Shown here in pieces: positions 48,529 through 60,021 of a stretch of 64,000 nucleotides of DNA. The DNA is taken from positions 186,001-250,000 of the forward strand of contig MU405214.1 of assembly GCA_022836615.1 (NCBI GenBank), read 5' to 3'. A program made the position numbers and the translations under genes. Source of the stretch: Annulohypoxylon bovei var. microspora (lineage: Eukaryota; Ascomycota; Sordariomycetes; Xylariales; Hypoxylaceae). Within the stretch, counting starts at the first letter, position 1. Every line of letters begins with the position of its first letter. The notes beneath the pieces were generated by a model that saw only the letters and a program-made list of their open reading frames with translations, ran no database searches and had not been told where the DNA came from.

Positions 48529-51401
48529 AGAGGGAAAGGATGGTTGAAAGACCTAAGTTAAGCTACACATCGATGGTTTGTTCGGTTTCTTGCCCAGATT
48601 ACCTACCTCAGGCATACAATTCTAGAATATTAGCTTACTAATATCAGGATCCGGTATCTTATATCCCTAAAGTTTAGGCCGTTTACGATATGATCAATAT
48701 CCAAGTCAGGCCACCGTCTTTTCATGCTACTAATCGCTGGGTGGCTAGCTACCGACCAATGAACGAAACCCTCACGTCGAAACAATCTAGCTATTGATAC
48801 TCTAATTTCACTAGATCTCTATTGAGAACCACAATGTAGCAAAGTCTCTAGTAGCCATAAAGATACTTAGGTACTTAAGTGTCAACTTAAATCAGGTTTG
48901 TAATGATCAAATTAAAGCAATTGAGACATTCGAAACACTTGCGACGAAGTATACATTCCCAATAGTGATAAACACCACAGGGTATCTACCTAGGTAAACT
49001 AGACGTTCCAGGCTAAAAACACCCCACTCACAACCCTCAAGTCCAATCGGCCGTAGAATCTCGCCATAAATTCCTCACTAGGAGAAGAGGCTTGAGCGAC
49101 GGGTTGGAATCGAAAACTGTCTATCAACGGGGTAGATTACGTGTATTGCTCGGACGTTGTCGTCGTCAGCTAAGCCCACAACACCGGAAAGGAGGCTTGA
49201 AACGACTCCTGCTTCAAGCAGAGGTAGACCGCCTCAGGAGAGCGAGCCGTGACCAGCACCGGCTAGGCGTCTATGCACGACCCTCGACGGTCCGAATCGG
49301 ACGACCCGGAGGCCTCAGAATTTCGAATAGGCGAGTATGACGGACCCGGGGCGCTTTAGGCGATGGATTCGAGAAAATACGACATCATTTCTATACTCGA
49401 CGAGTCGGTGTTACAATCTAAGTCATCAATTATTGTCAATAAACAAATCCTATTCACCTTTAGGTCCCTGTAGGAATTTAAATGTTATGTTGATAATCTC
49501 TTAGCATTCTCACCGCTCTTGTTTCTGGTGGCCTCCGTGATTTTGCGCCCGATCTCAGGCCATAATCGCCGATGGCGACTCCGTCTTCAGCGAGAAGAAC
49601 CCGTGAAAGGACCGAAATATGAACCGGCATCCTACTTAGGAGTATGTATACCTGAGAAACATTAAAATCAATTGCGACCAGAAGTTCGAAGGCTTTTTGT
49701 GGGAGGACTCAAGTATCAGTAGACGTTGGTCTGTTGGTTAAGCCTGGGTTACTACGAGAAATCCTCTCCTTCCTTCACTACCACCCATCGTATCCCTCAC
49801 CTCAAGCTCTTCTTCCAACCCCTAATCCATCATGCAGACATTGCGAGACAAGCCTAATGTAAGCGCATGCGATAGCCCCCCTGTGTTACCAAGCCTGAAC
49901 GGCGCGGGTACCCTTGCGCCCAGACGCAGCTCCCAATCCACAGCAATTAGGACACCGGGCCGTCGATGTCTCGGCACCGGGGGCGCGCGGGGCTCAGGGA
50001 TTTGATCTCGCGAGCGCCAGCCTCGACAATCTCGAGTCTCGCGAGGTGGTATAACGTGCGCAGCAGCTAGTTGGCTGCAGATATCCGACACACCTCGGCC
50101 ATCTCGACCTCATATCGAACGACTTTTTTCCCTTCTTCTTCTTCTTTCCTTGCTTTCTCGCGTCGGCACTTCGACGCCCGTCAATATATATTATATAGTG
50201 AGCACAGATTAGGACCCGGGCTCGCACGAAACCTGGGCGGACGAAGCAAAGCACGCATTACACCACGCACCTAGGGACGGCATTAAATAGACTTATCCCT
50301 CGCGCCCAATATACCAGCCGTGACGCAGGGCCCCCAAGGGGACGCAGGGTGACGTCGCGGGTAATATCGCGGATAGGGTGAGCAGCTCTCCCATCCGCGG
50401 CGCGTCCCAATCCGGCAACGCGGCCCCGGCGGTTTCGTGTAGAGAGGGCGGCGGAGTGCCGTGTTGGTCGAACCTCAGTAACGTGCCTCGTGGGTCGCGC
50501 GCGCAAGGTGTGGTACAAACATACTACATATCTACTCGCTCAGGAGGTTGGTAGGTAATTAATAAACTCCAAATGTCGGCTCTTGCGCGCATATACATAT
50601 GTACGCAGCGTGCGTGCCCATGCAGCATGCAGGCACGGGACTTCGATATATATTGCGGCGCGATGCGGTGAGATTTCTTGTTTGCGCGATATAGTCTAAC
50701 TTACAGCCTGCGTGCCAAATCTCCAAGTTATCAATATCCCTTAAAGCGAATAGGGGCAGGCAGGGTCGAAGTTTGGGGATTTTAACCACCATAGAATACC
50801 ACCACGACCTTGTTACCCCATTTTTACCGAAATGCAGGTATACATTACCGTTGATCCCGATCCTCTGTTCGCCGGTTCGCAGACTTCGGTGGTGGGGGCA
50901 AAACTTATGGTTGTTTTGTAGCGCCAACCTGACAGGACGGCTTCTTGGCTATAATGACGTCGATCACTTTTACTTCAACCGGGCGAAACGAATTCGAAGA
51001 GTGATGACGATCACACTTGCATTTTTTGAGGGTCCACGGGAGACGCTGTGATCGACCGGAAACAGGCACGCTTAGGCAAGCTTAATCCAGCAACATGCGT
51101 ATAACACAGTAATAGGTAGCCCTATGTCTAACGAGGAAATGAGTATCATGAACTACATACGTACTAGGTATCATAGATATCACAAACTATTGCTTCGGTA
51201 ATTGGATACCTATGTGAGAATAGAAGAATATCTTTACTTTATTGATTATTATAAAAATGCACCTAAATCGAAACTGCGGTGCGCAGGTGATTAATAATGC
51301 TAATAATGAGTGGTATCCTTTAACATCCCGTGCTAATTACCCTGAACGCCAATTCGCCTATAGTGCTACCCAAAATCGCAAAAAGGGCAAAAGGGGCGCG
51401 A
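48529..51401. other. Intergenic region
   Basis: No recognisable gene. A GC-rich block at about 49870-50520 carries overlapping frames on both strands without motifs. TACCTAGGTA lies near 48987. The two flanking genes converge here, so it holds the 3' ends of PRP22 and the GH76 gene. Confidence 0.5.
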
Positions 51402-52729
51402 TCAAGCTACTGCTGCCGCCGCCACCAGAACGTCCAAGGCAGAACTTTGCGTGCCCGCCGTGGCGTTAGAGTAGGGTCCCTCCCAGCTACCTCCGAGCTG
51501 GTTCTGCGCGTTACGGTTCTTAGCCCATATCGTATCCGCATTCGTAAGTAGGAAGTTCTTGATGGGGTCCATGGGAGCCGCCTTTTGCAGGTAGTGTAAG
51601 TTCCGCATGAAAATACCCTTAAACTGCGAGCCATCACTTCCGCAGTTTGGCTCGCATCCATCGCTAAGAATGCCATCTTTGGTTAGATGAGAGATAGCAG
51701 CCGCAGCAATTGTCTGAGCCTCGGTGAGTAGCGATTGATCACCCGTAGCTTGGTGAAGTTCGACTAGACCGCCCAGAATGACACCCTGGTTATAGGTCCA
51801 GGTCTGCATGCCGTTGTTTTTACAGTCGTCGGTAAGCCCATCATTAATTAGATTATCGCCATTGATCAGCCCGCTGTTCTTGAACCAGTTCCACTGCGTC
51901 ATGGCGGTGTCAAGGAAATAAGCTTTCCTATCAGGTATCCGGTTCGCAAGAGAGGCTGCGACACTGAGGAAGAGCTCATTCGCGATGGCATTTGTGTACG
52001 AAGTCACCTTACTCCAGAAGATGCCACCGCAGGTCGAGTTACCCTTCTTCATATCCTCAAAGATCTCGACCGCAGCTTGGAGATACTGCTGGTCCCCGAT
52101 ACCTTGAACGCCAAGATCATGGCTATGGATCATAGCTAGCGCCCACCAGCCTTCATCGTCGTAGTAATCGTTGAGAAAGTTATCGAAACCTCTCTTCTCG
52201 ATTTCAGATCGTTTCGTTATCCTAGTGTACGTTGAGATAGGAAGTCCTGCCGCCGATAAGACCTTCGACGCTTGTACTGGCGTCTTCTGCGCTTGATCGT
52301 ACTATAGCATAGTGTTAATAATTACCCTTATGCAGATAGTCCCGGCATGATCGATTCGCAAAACATGTTTTAGAGGCACATATTTGCCAAGCCAATGATC
52401 GAAGGCGGTTTATTATGCCTTCGAATAAGGACAAGGGGGAGCTCAGGTATACTCACGGTATTTTGGATGATCTCTGGGATATTTAGGCTATCAGAAGCGG
52501 TTGGGTCCAAGACCGCAAAGTCGGCCAGTATAGTTAAGCAATTGGCACTATTCCACCAACCAGTAGTATCCCATAGACCTGTATCACGGTTGTACCAAGT
52601 CTGAAGAGTGTTCAATGCGTCGATGGTATGAGAGGCGTACGTCGCGGAGTCTGCGCGGTTGGATATATGACTAGACATTAAGAAAACGGCTCTGGAGGCC
52701 AGAGACCCAATGAGTGAAGAGGCAACCAT
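51402..52729 (-). CDS. GH76-family alpha-1,6-mannanase-like glycoside hydrolase
   Basis: Two exons (52729-52457 and 52301-51402) flank a 155-nt GT-AG intron and give 390 residues. The family fold is an alpha/alpha barrel acting on alpha-1,6-mannan; fungal members process or cross-link cell-wall mannoproteins. Visible motifs are LQTWYNRDTGLWDTTGWWNSANCLT near the N-terminus, the paired acidic residues of FLNDYYDDEGWWALAM (expected catalytic Asp-Asp), GGIFW, and NNGMQTWTYNQGVILGGLVELH. Cysteines in DDCKNNG and DGCEPNCG suggest an extracellular protein. The N-terminus is only weakly hydrophobic, so a signal peptide is uncertain and a further 5' exon is possible. No GPI-like tail is present, unlike Dfg5/Dcw1. 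The gene is head-to-head with the PL4 lyase. Confidence 0.88.
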
Positions 52730-53390
52730 GGCGAATGACCGGAGAGATGAATTATTAGGTAGGTAGATAGGAAGATAGGAAATGTTTCATAAGATGGGCA
52801 GCAGAAGTTTTCCAGAAACTTGCTGGTGTTGGAAAGGAAACAAGAAGAATTATATAAAATAACTAGTTAGAAAAGAAAAATAAAGTCTATCGCCACCTGA
52901 TGAGTGTAGTGAGTGGAATGTGACGGTCCACTGGATCTCATCCAAAGTAGATTAAGGGAGGTGGACGAGGATGCGCGCACCTTGTCATCAAACAGGCTGC
53001 ATCCATCAGGCTCATCTGCTGCGGACGGGACTCACATGAGCTCATAGAGCCCCGGGCACGGTTCGGTCCCAAACAAGTACTTTAGTATAATACAAATTTC
53101 CAGACATGGGTTGTTTTGTGACCCGTAGATCATTGAGTATTAAGTGTTGAGTGTTGACAGTACGTGACTGTGACTCCAAGGTGTACTCTGCATTCAGGTG
53201 TACTGTATTGTACCAGTTGTAGGCATGTAGGGCTGGTAGGACCGACGACAAGTTCTCTGTGCGAGCCGAGCCAGCGGCGTGTTCCTGGGCCCCGAAAATG
53301 ACGATCGCGGCATTTGATGATTGGCGATGGGTTCGCCACGGTGGACAATGGGCAATCGAGGAAAGGGATGAACAGGTTTAGCAAGAAATG

Positions 53391-53430
53391 CTGGGTAATG
53401 CTAGGTTATGCTGGGTTTTGCTAGGTTTAG
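53391..53430. repeat. Ten-base tandem repeat, four degenerate units
   Basis: Four consecutive units of the form CT(G/A)GGTNNTG, the last slightly diverged, sit exactly ten bases apart. A fifth, weaker unit follows. The ten-base spacing is close to one helical turn. It lies in the divergent GH76/PL4 upstream region. Confidence 0.8.
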
Positions 53431-54338
53431 CTGATGATTAGCTTATTAAGATCTCCGATAGGGTTGTGACTTGTTTCAGAACAGGCATGATTCTCATGCT
53501 GGACATCCATGGGATGATGGATCCGGTGTTGCATGACACCAAGCCAAACTAACCCTTTAGGCGGAGCTTTTCACCAACTTTTCACCAAAGACGATGGATA
53601 ATGTAATAAAATCCCGGTTCCAATAAGTGGCTTTTCCTGTCTGTCGTCCAGTGTCCACTTAGATTTAGATCTTGCCGAACCCAACTTCCCCTGACCCCCC
53701 TAGTCCCTAGTCCCTCCCCTGGCGCCATTAAGGTAGATCATCTTTAGCGAATCTGTTTTCGAAAATGCCATATGGTCACAGGAATGGGGAATTCGCTGCG
53801 GGCAACCTCGTGCGCATTCCAATAACCACGCCAATGCTCACCAATTGCTTGTCAATTGACAATCATAGCCGCCAAATCCGATCTTCTCAAGAAACTTGAG
53901 AAAACTTGAGGGTTGAGTTGTTGGAAGTTGTCGAGAGTTTGTTTTAGTGACACGTCTGGCCGGCGTTAGATGAAACTTCAGCGCTTATTAGAGTACCAAT
54001 TTTAATGTATCTGAGTTTATGCAGCCCTGGGAAGTTCTAGATAAAAAGAAAGGACCTCGGGAACAACCTTTATCCAGCTACGATAAGAACCCCTTACCCT
54101 TCCATACCTTCCATTTCTAGCCTTAACACACTAGCTGACTAGTAGGAGGAATACGGGAATATACTGTCGCACAAAAACAATAATAGCAACATATTAACTC
54201 AAAAGTCGTTAGCGCTGTGTGTATTCGGCGTACCTGTACCACGTTGCAGGGTCGGGTATTAATATCTAATAGAGTTTGCTGTTGCTATTAGTGTTCAATG
54301 TTGCTTCCGTCTCCGCCTCTCCGCCTCCGCACCCGATC

Positions 54339-54420
54339 CGTCTTACTGTCTTACTGTCTTGCCGTCTTGCTGCACACAACACACAACACCACAACTGCAC
54401 ACAACTCACACAGCTGCAAC
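54339..54420. repeat. Short tandem repeats (GTCTTACT-like octamers, then AC-rich)
   Basis: Octamer units GTCTTACT, GTCTTACT, GTCTTGCC and GTCTTGCT are followed by an AC-rich tract with repeated CACACAAC. It is simple-sequence DNA in the GH76/PL4 intergenic region. Confidence 0.75.
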
Positions 54421-55452
54421 TAAGACCACATGTTAGCCATATGGATGCGCCCTGTATGTACGATGACGACAATGACGATGACGATGTTGCCTATATGTAT
54501 GCGTGCCTTACCTTACAGCACCCGTCTGCATGCAAGGGCATCCATACATACGTGCCTACCGGTAATCATGAGTTCTGATTAAACATTTATTGTTGCTGCA
54601 TCCGGTCGTCCTTTTTTTAGGCGTGAGCAATAATTTGTTTCTATACTGACTCTTGACAAATCACTTTTTCTCTTAATATCCTCATTAATTACTACCCAAA
54701 CCCAGCTGACTGGAAACAGGTCGAGAGTGACAGGGGGTAACAAGAAATACAGTTGTGCTCTGCGAGGACTACCTAGCCAACATCGTCTGAATCATGAAGC
54801 TTGGCGTAACCTATTAGGTCATTCTCTATAGATCATATGTCCCCGAGAATCAGTTGCACCAATTCTCCAACTCACTTTCAAATGATCGACATACAGCCTC
54901 TTCAGCTCGGCTCGTCCCTTGCAAGATAGCTCAGGCAGCTCAGAATTTTTCGCCATCTTTCGCAACTCGTTTCCAGGTTTTCAAGTTTTCAACTTTGCGA
55001 GGATGTCAAACATGAGTCTCTTTGACAAACTCATCACTAAGCTCGATATAGTTTCTAGGTGAGAAAGCTTACCAATGGTCTAGATTTTTTGGTAATTATC
55101 TCTCGCCAAGATATTTACCGAGCACCGAATATACCCTTGGAATATCTCCAATTTGCTTCTCCGCAGCGATGTGCCGTTAAAGAATTTCTATCGTTTAATA
55201 TTAGGCCTCACCTCATCACCCCACAAGCTCCCCCGCACTCACGGGCTCTTCCCCAGACTAGGGGCGGAATAATTACCTGAGGATGGAATAGAACCTTTCC
55301 AGCCGCAATGGCTAGCCCCATTGTCCGGAAGCTCGCACCAGACATTTCCGAAGATCGACAATATAAACAAGCTGCTTTATTAACAATATTGTTTTGTAAG
55401 GTAGGCTAATATGCTCTCGTGTCACGCGTCTAAATCCTGAAGTTGAGTCAAC

Positions 55453-58073
55453 ATGCTGTTCGGGCTTCTCTCTCGCTCGTGTCTCATTCTCTTGTCCCTC
55501 TCTAGCAGTGCTTATGCGAAGGTGGTTGCAACCGAAAATGGAACGACACTCGTCATCCAGAATGACCGTCTTTTCACACGTGTCAATAAGGCCTCTGGCG
55601 CCATGGATGCTATATTCTTGGACGGCCAAAATCTCTTAGGCACACCATCAGGATCTACCGGTCTATTCTATTTAGATTGTTATTGGTAAGTAACGCTATG
55701 AAACATACAAAGTAACGTAACGTACTGAGCCACGATCAAGTACCCCTAGTGGCTTTTGGACACCTGGATCATCGCACCCAACCTATGAGCTATATGCCGG
55801 AACAGACTCTACTGGCACTAGTTACGCCGGCATCAGAATGTCCGACACTTACACGCCTACTGGTCAAGTCTTGGAACAGTATTGGTTCCTCAGAGATGGG
55901 GAGACAGGCTTTCACACGTTCTCACGTCTCGCGTATTACAACGAGACCACCCTATTCTTGCGAAACCTTCAAGAGTTCCGAACATTGTTCCGACCTAACT
56001 CGGACATCTGGACTCACCTCGCCACCAACGGAAGGCAGTATGCGCCGCTACCCGGCGCGGAGGCTATAAAAAACGAGGTTGTTGTACAAGGTAAGTGACT
56101 ATTGGAGTATAGGTTGGACAAGCCCTTCAACCGTAGGCCCGGAGGAATAAATGTTTCGGGAGACCCCGAGACACCGTTGCTCGTCCTTCCTTATACGTGA
56201 ATTATCTATACTTCGGAAGTACTGATCACGAGTGTTGCAGATGCTACTTGGTACTTAGGAAATACACCTGATGATCGATACGTTCAACAGGAGGCCGACT
56301 ACTTCACCAAGTACACATTTCAAGATACTTGGAGAGACCATGATGCTCACGGGATGTAGGTTGCATTTCTGCTGGCTGGGTAGGCTCGTACCATACTGAC
56401 TTGGCTTTCTAGGTACGCCGATGGGTCCCAGATCGCGGACAATTCGACTTTTGGGGCTGTACGTCTACCTACCTTTTCCTTAGAGAGTTCATCGGTCACG
56501 AGCACATCATACATGTCTCACGGCTTAGAACAAGACTTACCCTAAATCCCGCTCTTACACATGGATTCTAATTTCGGCCTTTACAGTGGATGGTTATGAA
56601 TACAAAGGAAACTTATTTCGGAGGTCCATTACATTCTGACTTGATCGTTGATGGAATTGTCTATAATTATATAGGTGACTAACAATGTGTGGTTTAAAGT
56701 CTAACTAGGTGACTAACTTCGAATTCAGTCTCAAATCATCACGGAGATCAAACGGTAAGCTAGAGCCACCCAGTTCAAATAGACAGGCCCGCTAACAGTT
56801 TAAAAAGCCAAACATTACAAATGGGTTTGACCGTACATTTGGCCCAGTGAGTCAAGAGTACTATTGAGCGCGCACCAAAACATTCACTGATCAGATTAGC
56901 ATTTCATCTACTTCAATCACTTCCCAGCCGGAACCGGTCTCCAGGTCCTCCGAGAGGATGCTGCGAAACTCGCAAATCCAGAATGGAATGCGGACTTCTA
57001 CGATTCCATTGCAAAATACGTACCTAACTATGTTACCAGCAAACAGCGTACTACTTGGAACTTACAGGTAGATCTACCTAAAAATGCCAAAAACCCCATA
57101 GCTGTATTAGCACAGAATGGGGTAGACTTCCAAGATAATGTTTTTGATACCAAAGCCTATCAATATTGGGCTGAGATTGATGGGAGCGGTCATGCCAGAA
57201 TTCCACGGGTGAAAGCAGGCACGTACCGACTTACAATCTACGCGGATGGAATATTTGGACAGTACGTTCAGGACGGTGTGGCGATACGTGCTGGAAATAT
57301 AGATACGGCTCGGGTTAAATGGGTGGAAGAAAGCCAGGGAGACGAGATCTTCCGTATCGGCACGCCCGACAAGAGTAGCGGCGAGTACCGACACGGTTAC
57401 GAGCCTGACCTAACGCATCCAAACCACCCAGAACAATACAGGATATACTGGCCTGTGTACGACTTTGTCGACGATTTCCCAGAGGGCATTACGTTCAAGG
57501 TTGGAGAGAGTGACGCGGCTAAAGATTTGAACTATGTCCACTGGAGCGTGTTCGGAGGCTATGCCAACACTCTTCGTCCCGAGACGTACTACGGCGACGG
57601 CAATGTAAACAACTGGACCATCGTATTTGACTTGGAAAAGTCCCAATTCTATCAGAAGCAGCAAGCGACCTTCACCGTTCAGCTAGCTGGAGCCAAGACT
57701 GCCGCAGGAAACACCGACGTGTTCAATGCTTCCGAGCCTTATTCCAATTTACCGTATACGGTTAATGTCAACGGAAAAGACCTTGCTCCCTGGATAATTC
57801 CGTAAGTATTTGCTTAGCAATCGGACTTCTATTCCAGGGGTAACTAACGATTATGCGCCTAGTTACTACCACAGCAGCTCTTGCGCAGTGCGGTCCGCAG
57901 TAATTTGCTACAACGTCGCGAATAAGTTTACTTTTGACCCGGCCCTGCTCAAGGAAGGCGAGAATAAAATCGTCCTAAGCTTACCGTATAATGCCACCGA
58001 CTACGAGAGCGCGGTGCTGCCTAGTTCAGTCTACGTACAGTACGATGCATTAAGACTAGAAGTAGCCACGTAA
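55453..58073 (+). CDS. Secreted PL4 rhamnogalacturonan endolyase (RglB-like)
   Basis: This enzyme cleaves the rhamnogalacturonan I backbone of pectin by beta-elimination. Nine exons were read: 55453-55685, 55750-56090, 56241-56355, 56413-56458, 56587-56674, 56729-56754, 56808-56846, 56900-57801 and 57863-58073, giving 666 residues with all junctions in frame. A signal peptide (about 1-22, LSRSCLILLSLSSSAYA) precedes the N-terminal catalytic beta-sandwich with DCYCGFWTPGSS, SRLAYYNETTLFLRN and DHDAHGMYADGS; the His of the last motif is probably at the active site by analogy. Next come a fibronectin-III-like region (YWAEIDGSGHARIPRVKAGTYRLTIYADG) and a carbohydrate-binding-like C-terminal domain (TFKVGES, HWSVFGGYAN, NWTIVFDL). 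The length matches RglB-type rather than the shorter RglA-type enzymes. Exons 6 and 7 are only 26 and 39 nt. Confidence 0.94.
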
Positions 58074-60021
58074 ACTATTTAATTAAAGATCTCGGGATCT
58101 GTAACTATAAATAACCTGATATCTTACTAGTATTTATTAATCAAAGCCACATATCTTCCTTTCTTCCTATCCACCACTCTATTCGATACAGGAGCATTCA
58201 TTGATATTCATGCTGCGCCCCAAGCAATAAAATAAGGGGTAAACCAAGCTCGTATAGTTGATGAATATGCTAAGTACAGTGTCGTAAGGTATATTTCTTT
58301 CGGCGAGTTATGATAGAATCCGTAGCTACGTTTTTTCGATGGGTGTAAGCGCTAAGGCAAGATAACTTAACTATTGCCCTGCGCAGAGACAAGATCGAAT
58401 CTTATATGGCTGAATAGATGGCCTAGGCGATCCCACCATACATATACCCAGGACTCAGACTGACACGTTTAAGAATGGGGGCGGTTCCGAGGAGTGGGCA
58501 GGTCAAGCGTGCAAGCTTGATCACAAATCCAGTACCCAGGATCTATTGATCCTACCCCTAATCTTAATCTTCTTGGTCCTTCAAACATGAATCCAAGATG
58601 CTGCAGTAGGTAGGCATACAAGCATACAATGATGAGCTGGTGTACCGAAATCTCGAGAACCACTACCATTTGATCGGACTACTTATCATAGTCGGGAAAT
58701 CCGCGCCGCTACCGGACCGGAGGTCCACCCTTTTAACAAGTCTTATCAGAGGCCTCGGGTTATCCGAGAACATGACCCACGATATCAATGCGGAGGTTAC
58801 GACAACCAGGTTTAGATGGACAACTGCACGCCATACAAGGCCAGTAAACGTCGTGATTCATAATGTAACTCTGTAGGCAATTGAAGCTCCCTTGGAACGA
58901 TTCGAAACTAGTTTAACACACGATGTCTTATTCGTTAATTGCAATAGTTCCAAGTACAATTGGTTATCCTCTACATAGCTTGTCAGCTGAGACGTTCGTA
59001 TATACACCCCGCCAATAACTAGATGTTTACAGGGAGTCTAAAGAGGAGAACGACTCGGCAACGCTCCGATAGGGCAGAAAGTTAAGATTATTATGTGCCT
59101 ATATAGGTAGCGACGAGATCAAGACGCTAGCTCAAGCGAGTAAACTAGACTTATCATGTAGTTTTCATGTAGTGATACAAAACTATTCCTATGATAGGTA
59201 ACCCGTGGGCACGACTTTTAATACTAGTGGTCATATTGTTATAACTGGATAAAACGAAGGAAATCTTTATAACTAAACTCTCTTCTAATCCCAATTTGAT
59301 CATAATATTAATATATACCTACCTGGACACATTCAACTAAGACACCTCTAAGTTAGCTTGTAAGTCACATAGCTCTTAAAGCAACACACAACCAAGCTTC
59401 TTACCAGGGCGTATACATATCAGAGACGCTATATAACAGACAACCTAATGTCGGCCTGTGCCCACGTATGATGTTACATCGAAGAAACGCAGCCTCCGTT
59501 TCGGAGTGCTGATCGCATTGGCCCGCGGCTTCCAGACGGTCTCGGGGATTTTTCGCGAGGCCGAAACCCAACTCCCCTCGACCTGTCGACCAACAGCAAG
59601 ACGCCTAGGCCCCCGCACCCAGCTCCGACCGGGCCGCTCGTAAAACATACTTAGAACGGTTAGGAAGCCTTTTTCTTTCTTTTTCTTTCTTTGGCGTCTT
59701 ATCTATCGTGTTCATGCGGCTCTGCTGTCCCCGCATGCCCATCGGTAGACTGTTCGGATCTGCACCCGGCCTGGACAGTATAAATATCGTAAAACCGCTA
59801 GCTCGGAAACCTGTTCCCGACCGTCTGTCCGTCTCACTTACATGTTTTTAATCTAACGAGAGGTTTGGAAACTTGTACCGCTTTGATAAGTACGTTACAC
59901 AGTGAGACTTGCAGATACACGTACATCGCGACTTACCAAGACAGCTAAGCCCGGAAGGGGATCAACGTCACGTCATCTTACCGACGCGCGAGAAAGAAGG
60001 CGAGGCCTCCAAGCCGCGAGG
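58074..60021. other. Intergenic region
   Basis: No recognisable gene. GC content rises at about 59450-59640 before the MOSC gene. A CTTTCTTTTT-type pyrimidine repeat lies at about 59670-59692, likely in the MOSC upstream region. Remaining frames are short and without motifs. Confidence 0.5.

Larger units (their letters stand above)
52730..55452. promoter_or_regulatory. Shared divergent upstream region of GH76 and PL4 genes
   Basis: This 2.7-kb stretch separates two divergently transcribed secreted-enzyme genes, so it presumably contains both promoters. It holds a CCCCGG at 53050-53055, which fits the SYGGRG consensus of the carbon-catabolite repressor CreA/Cre1 on the opposite strand; one such site is expected by chance. 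It also holds two short tandem repeats, listed separately. No gene is recognised inside it. Confidence 0.4.
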
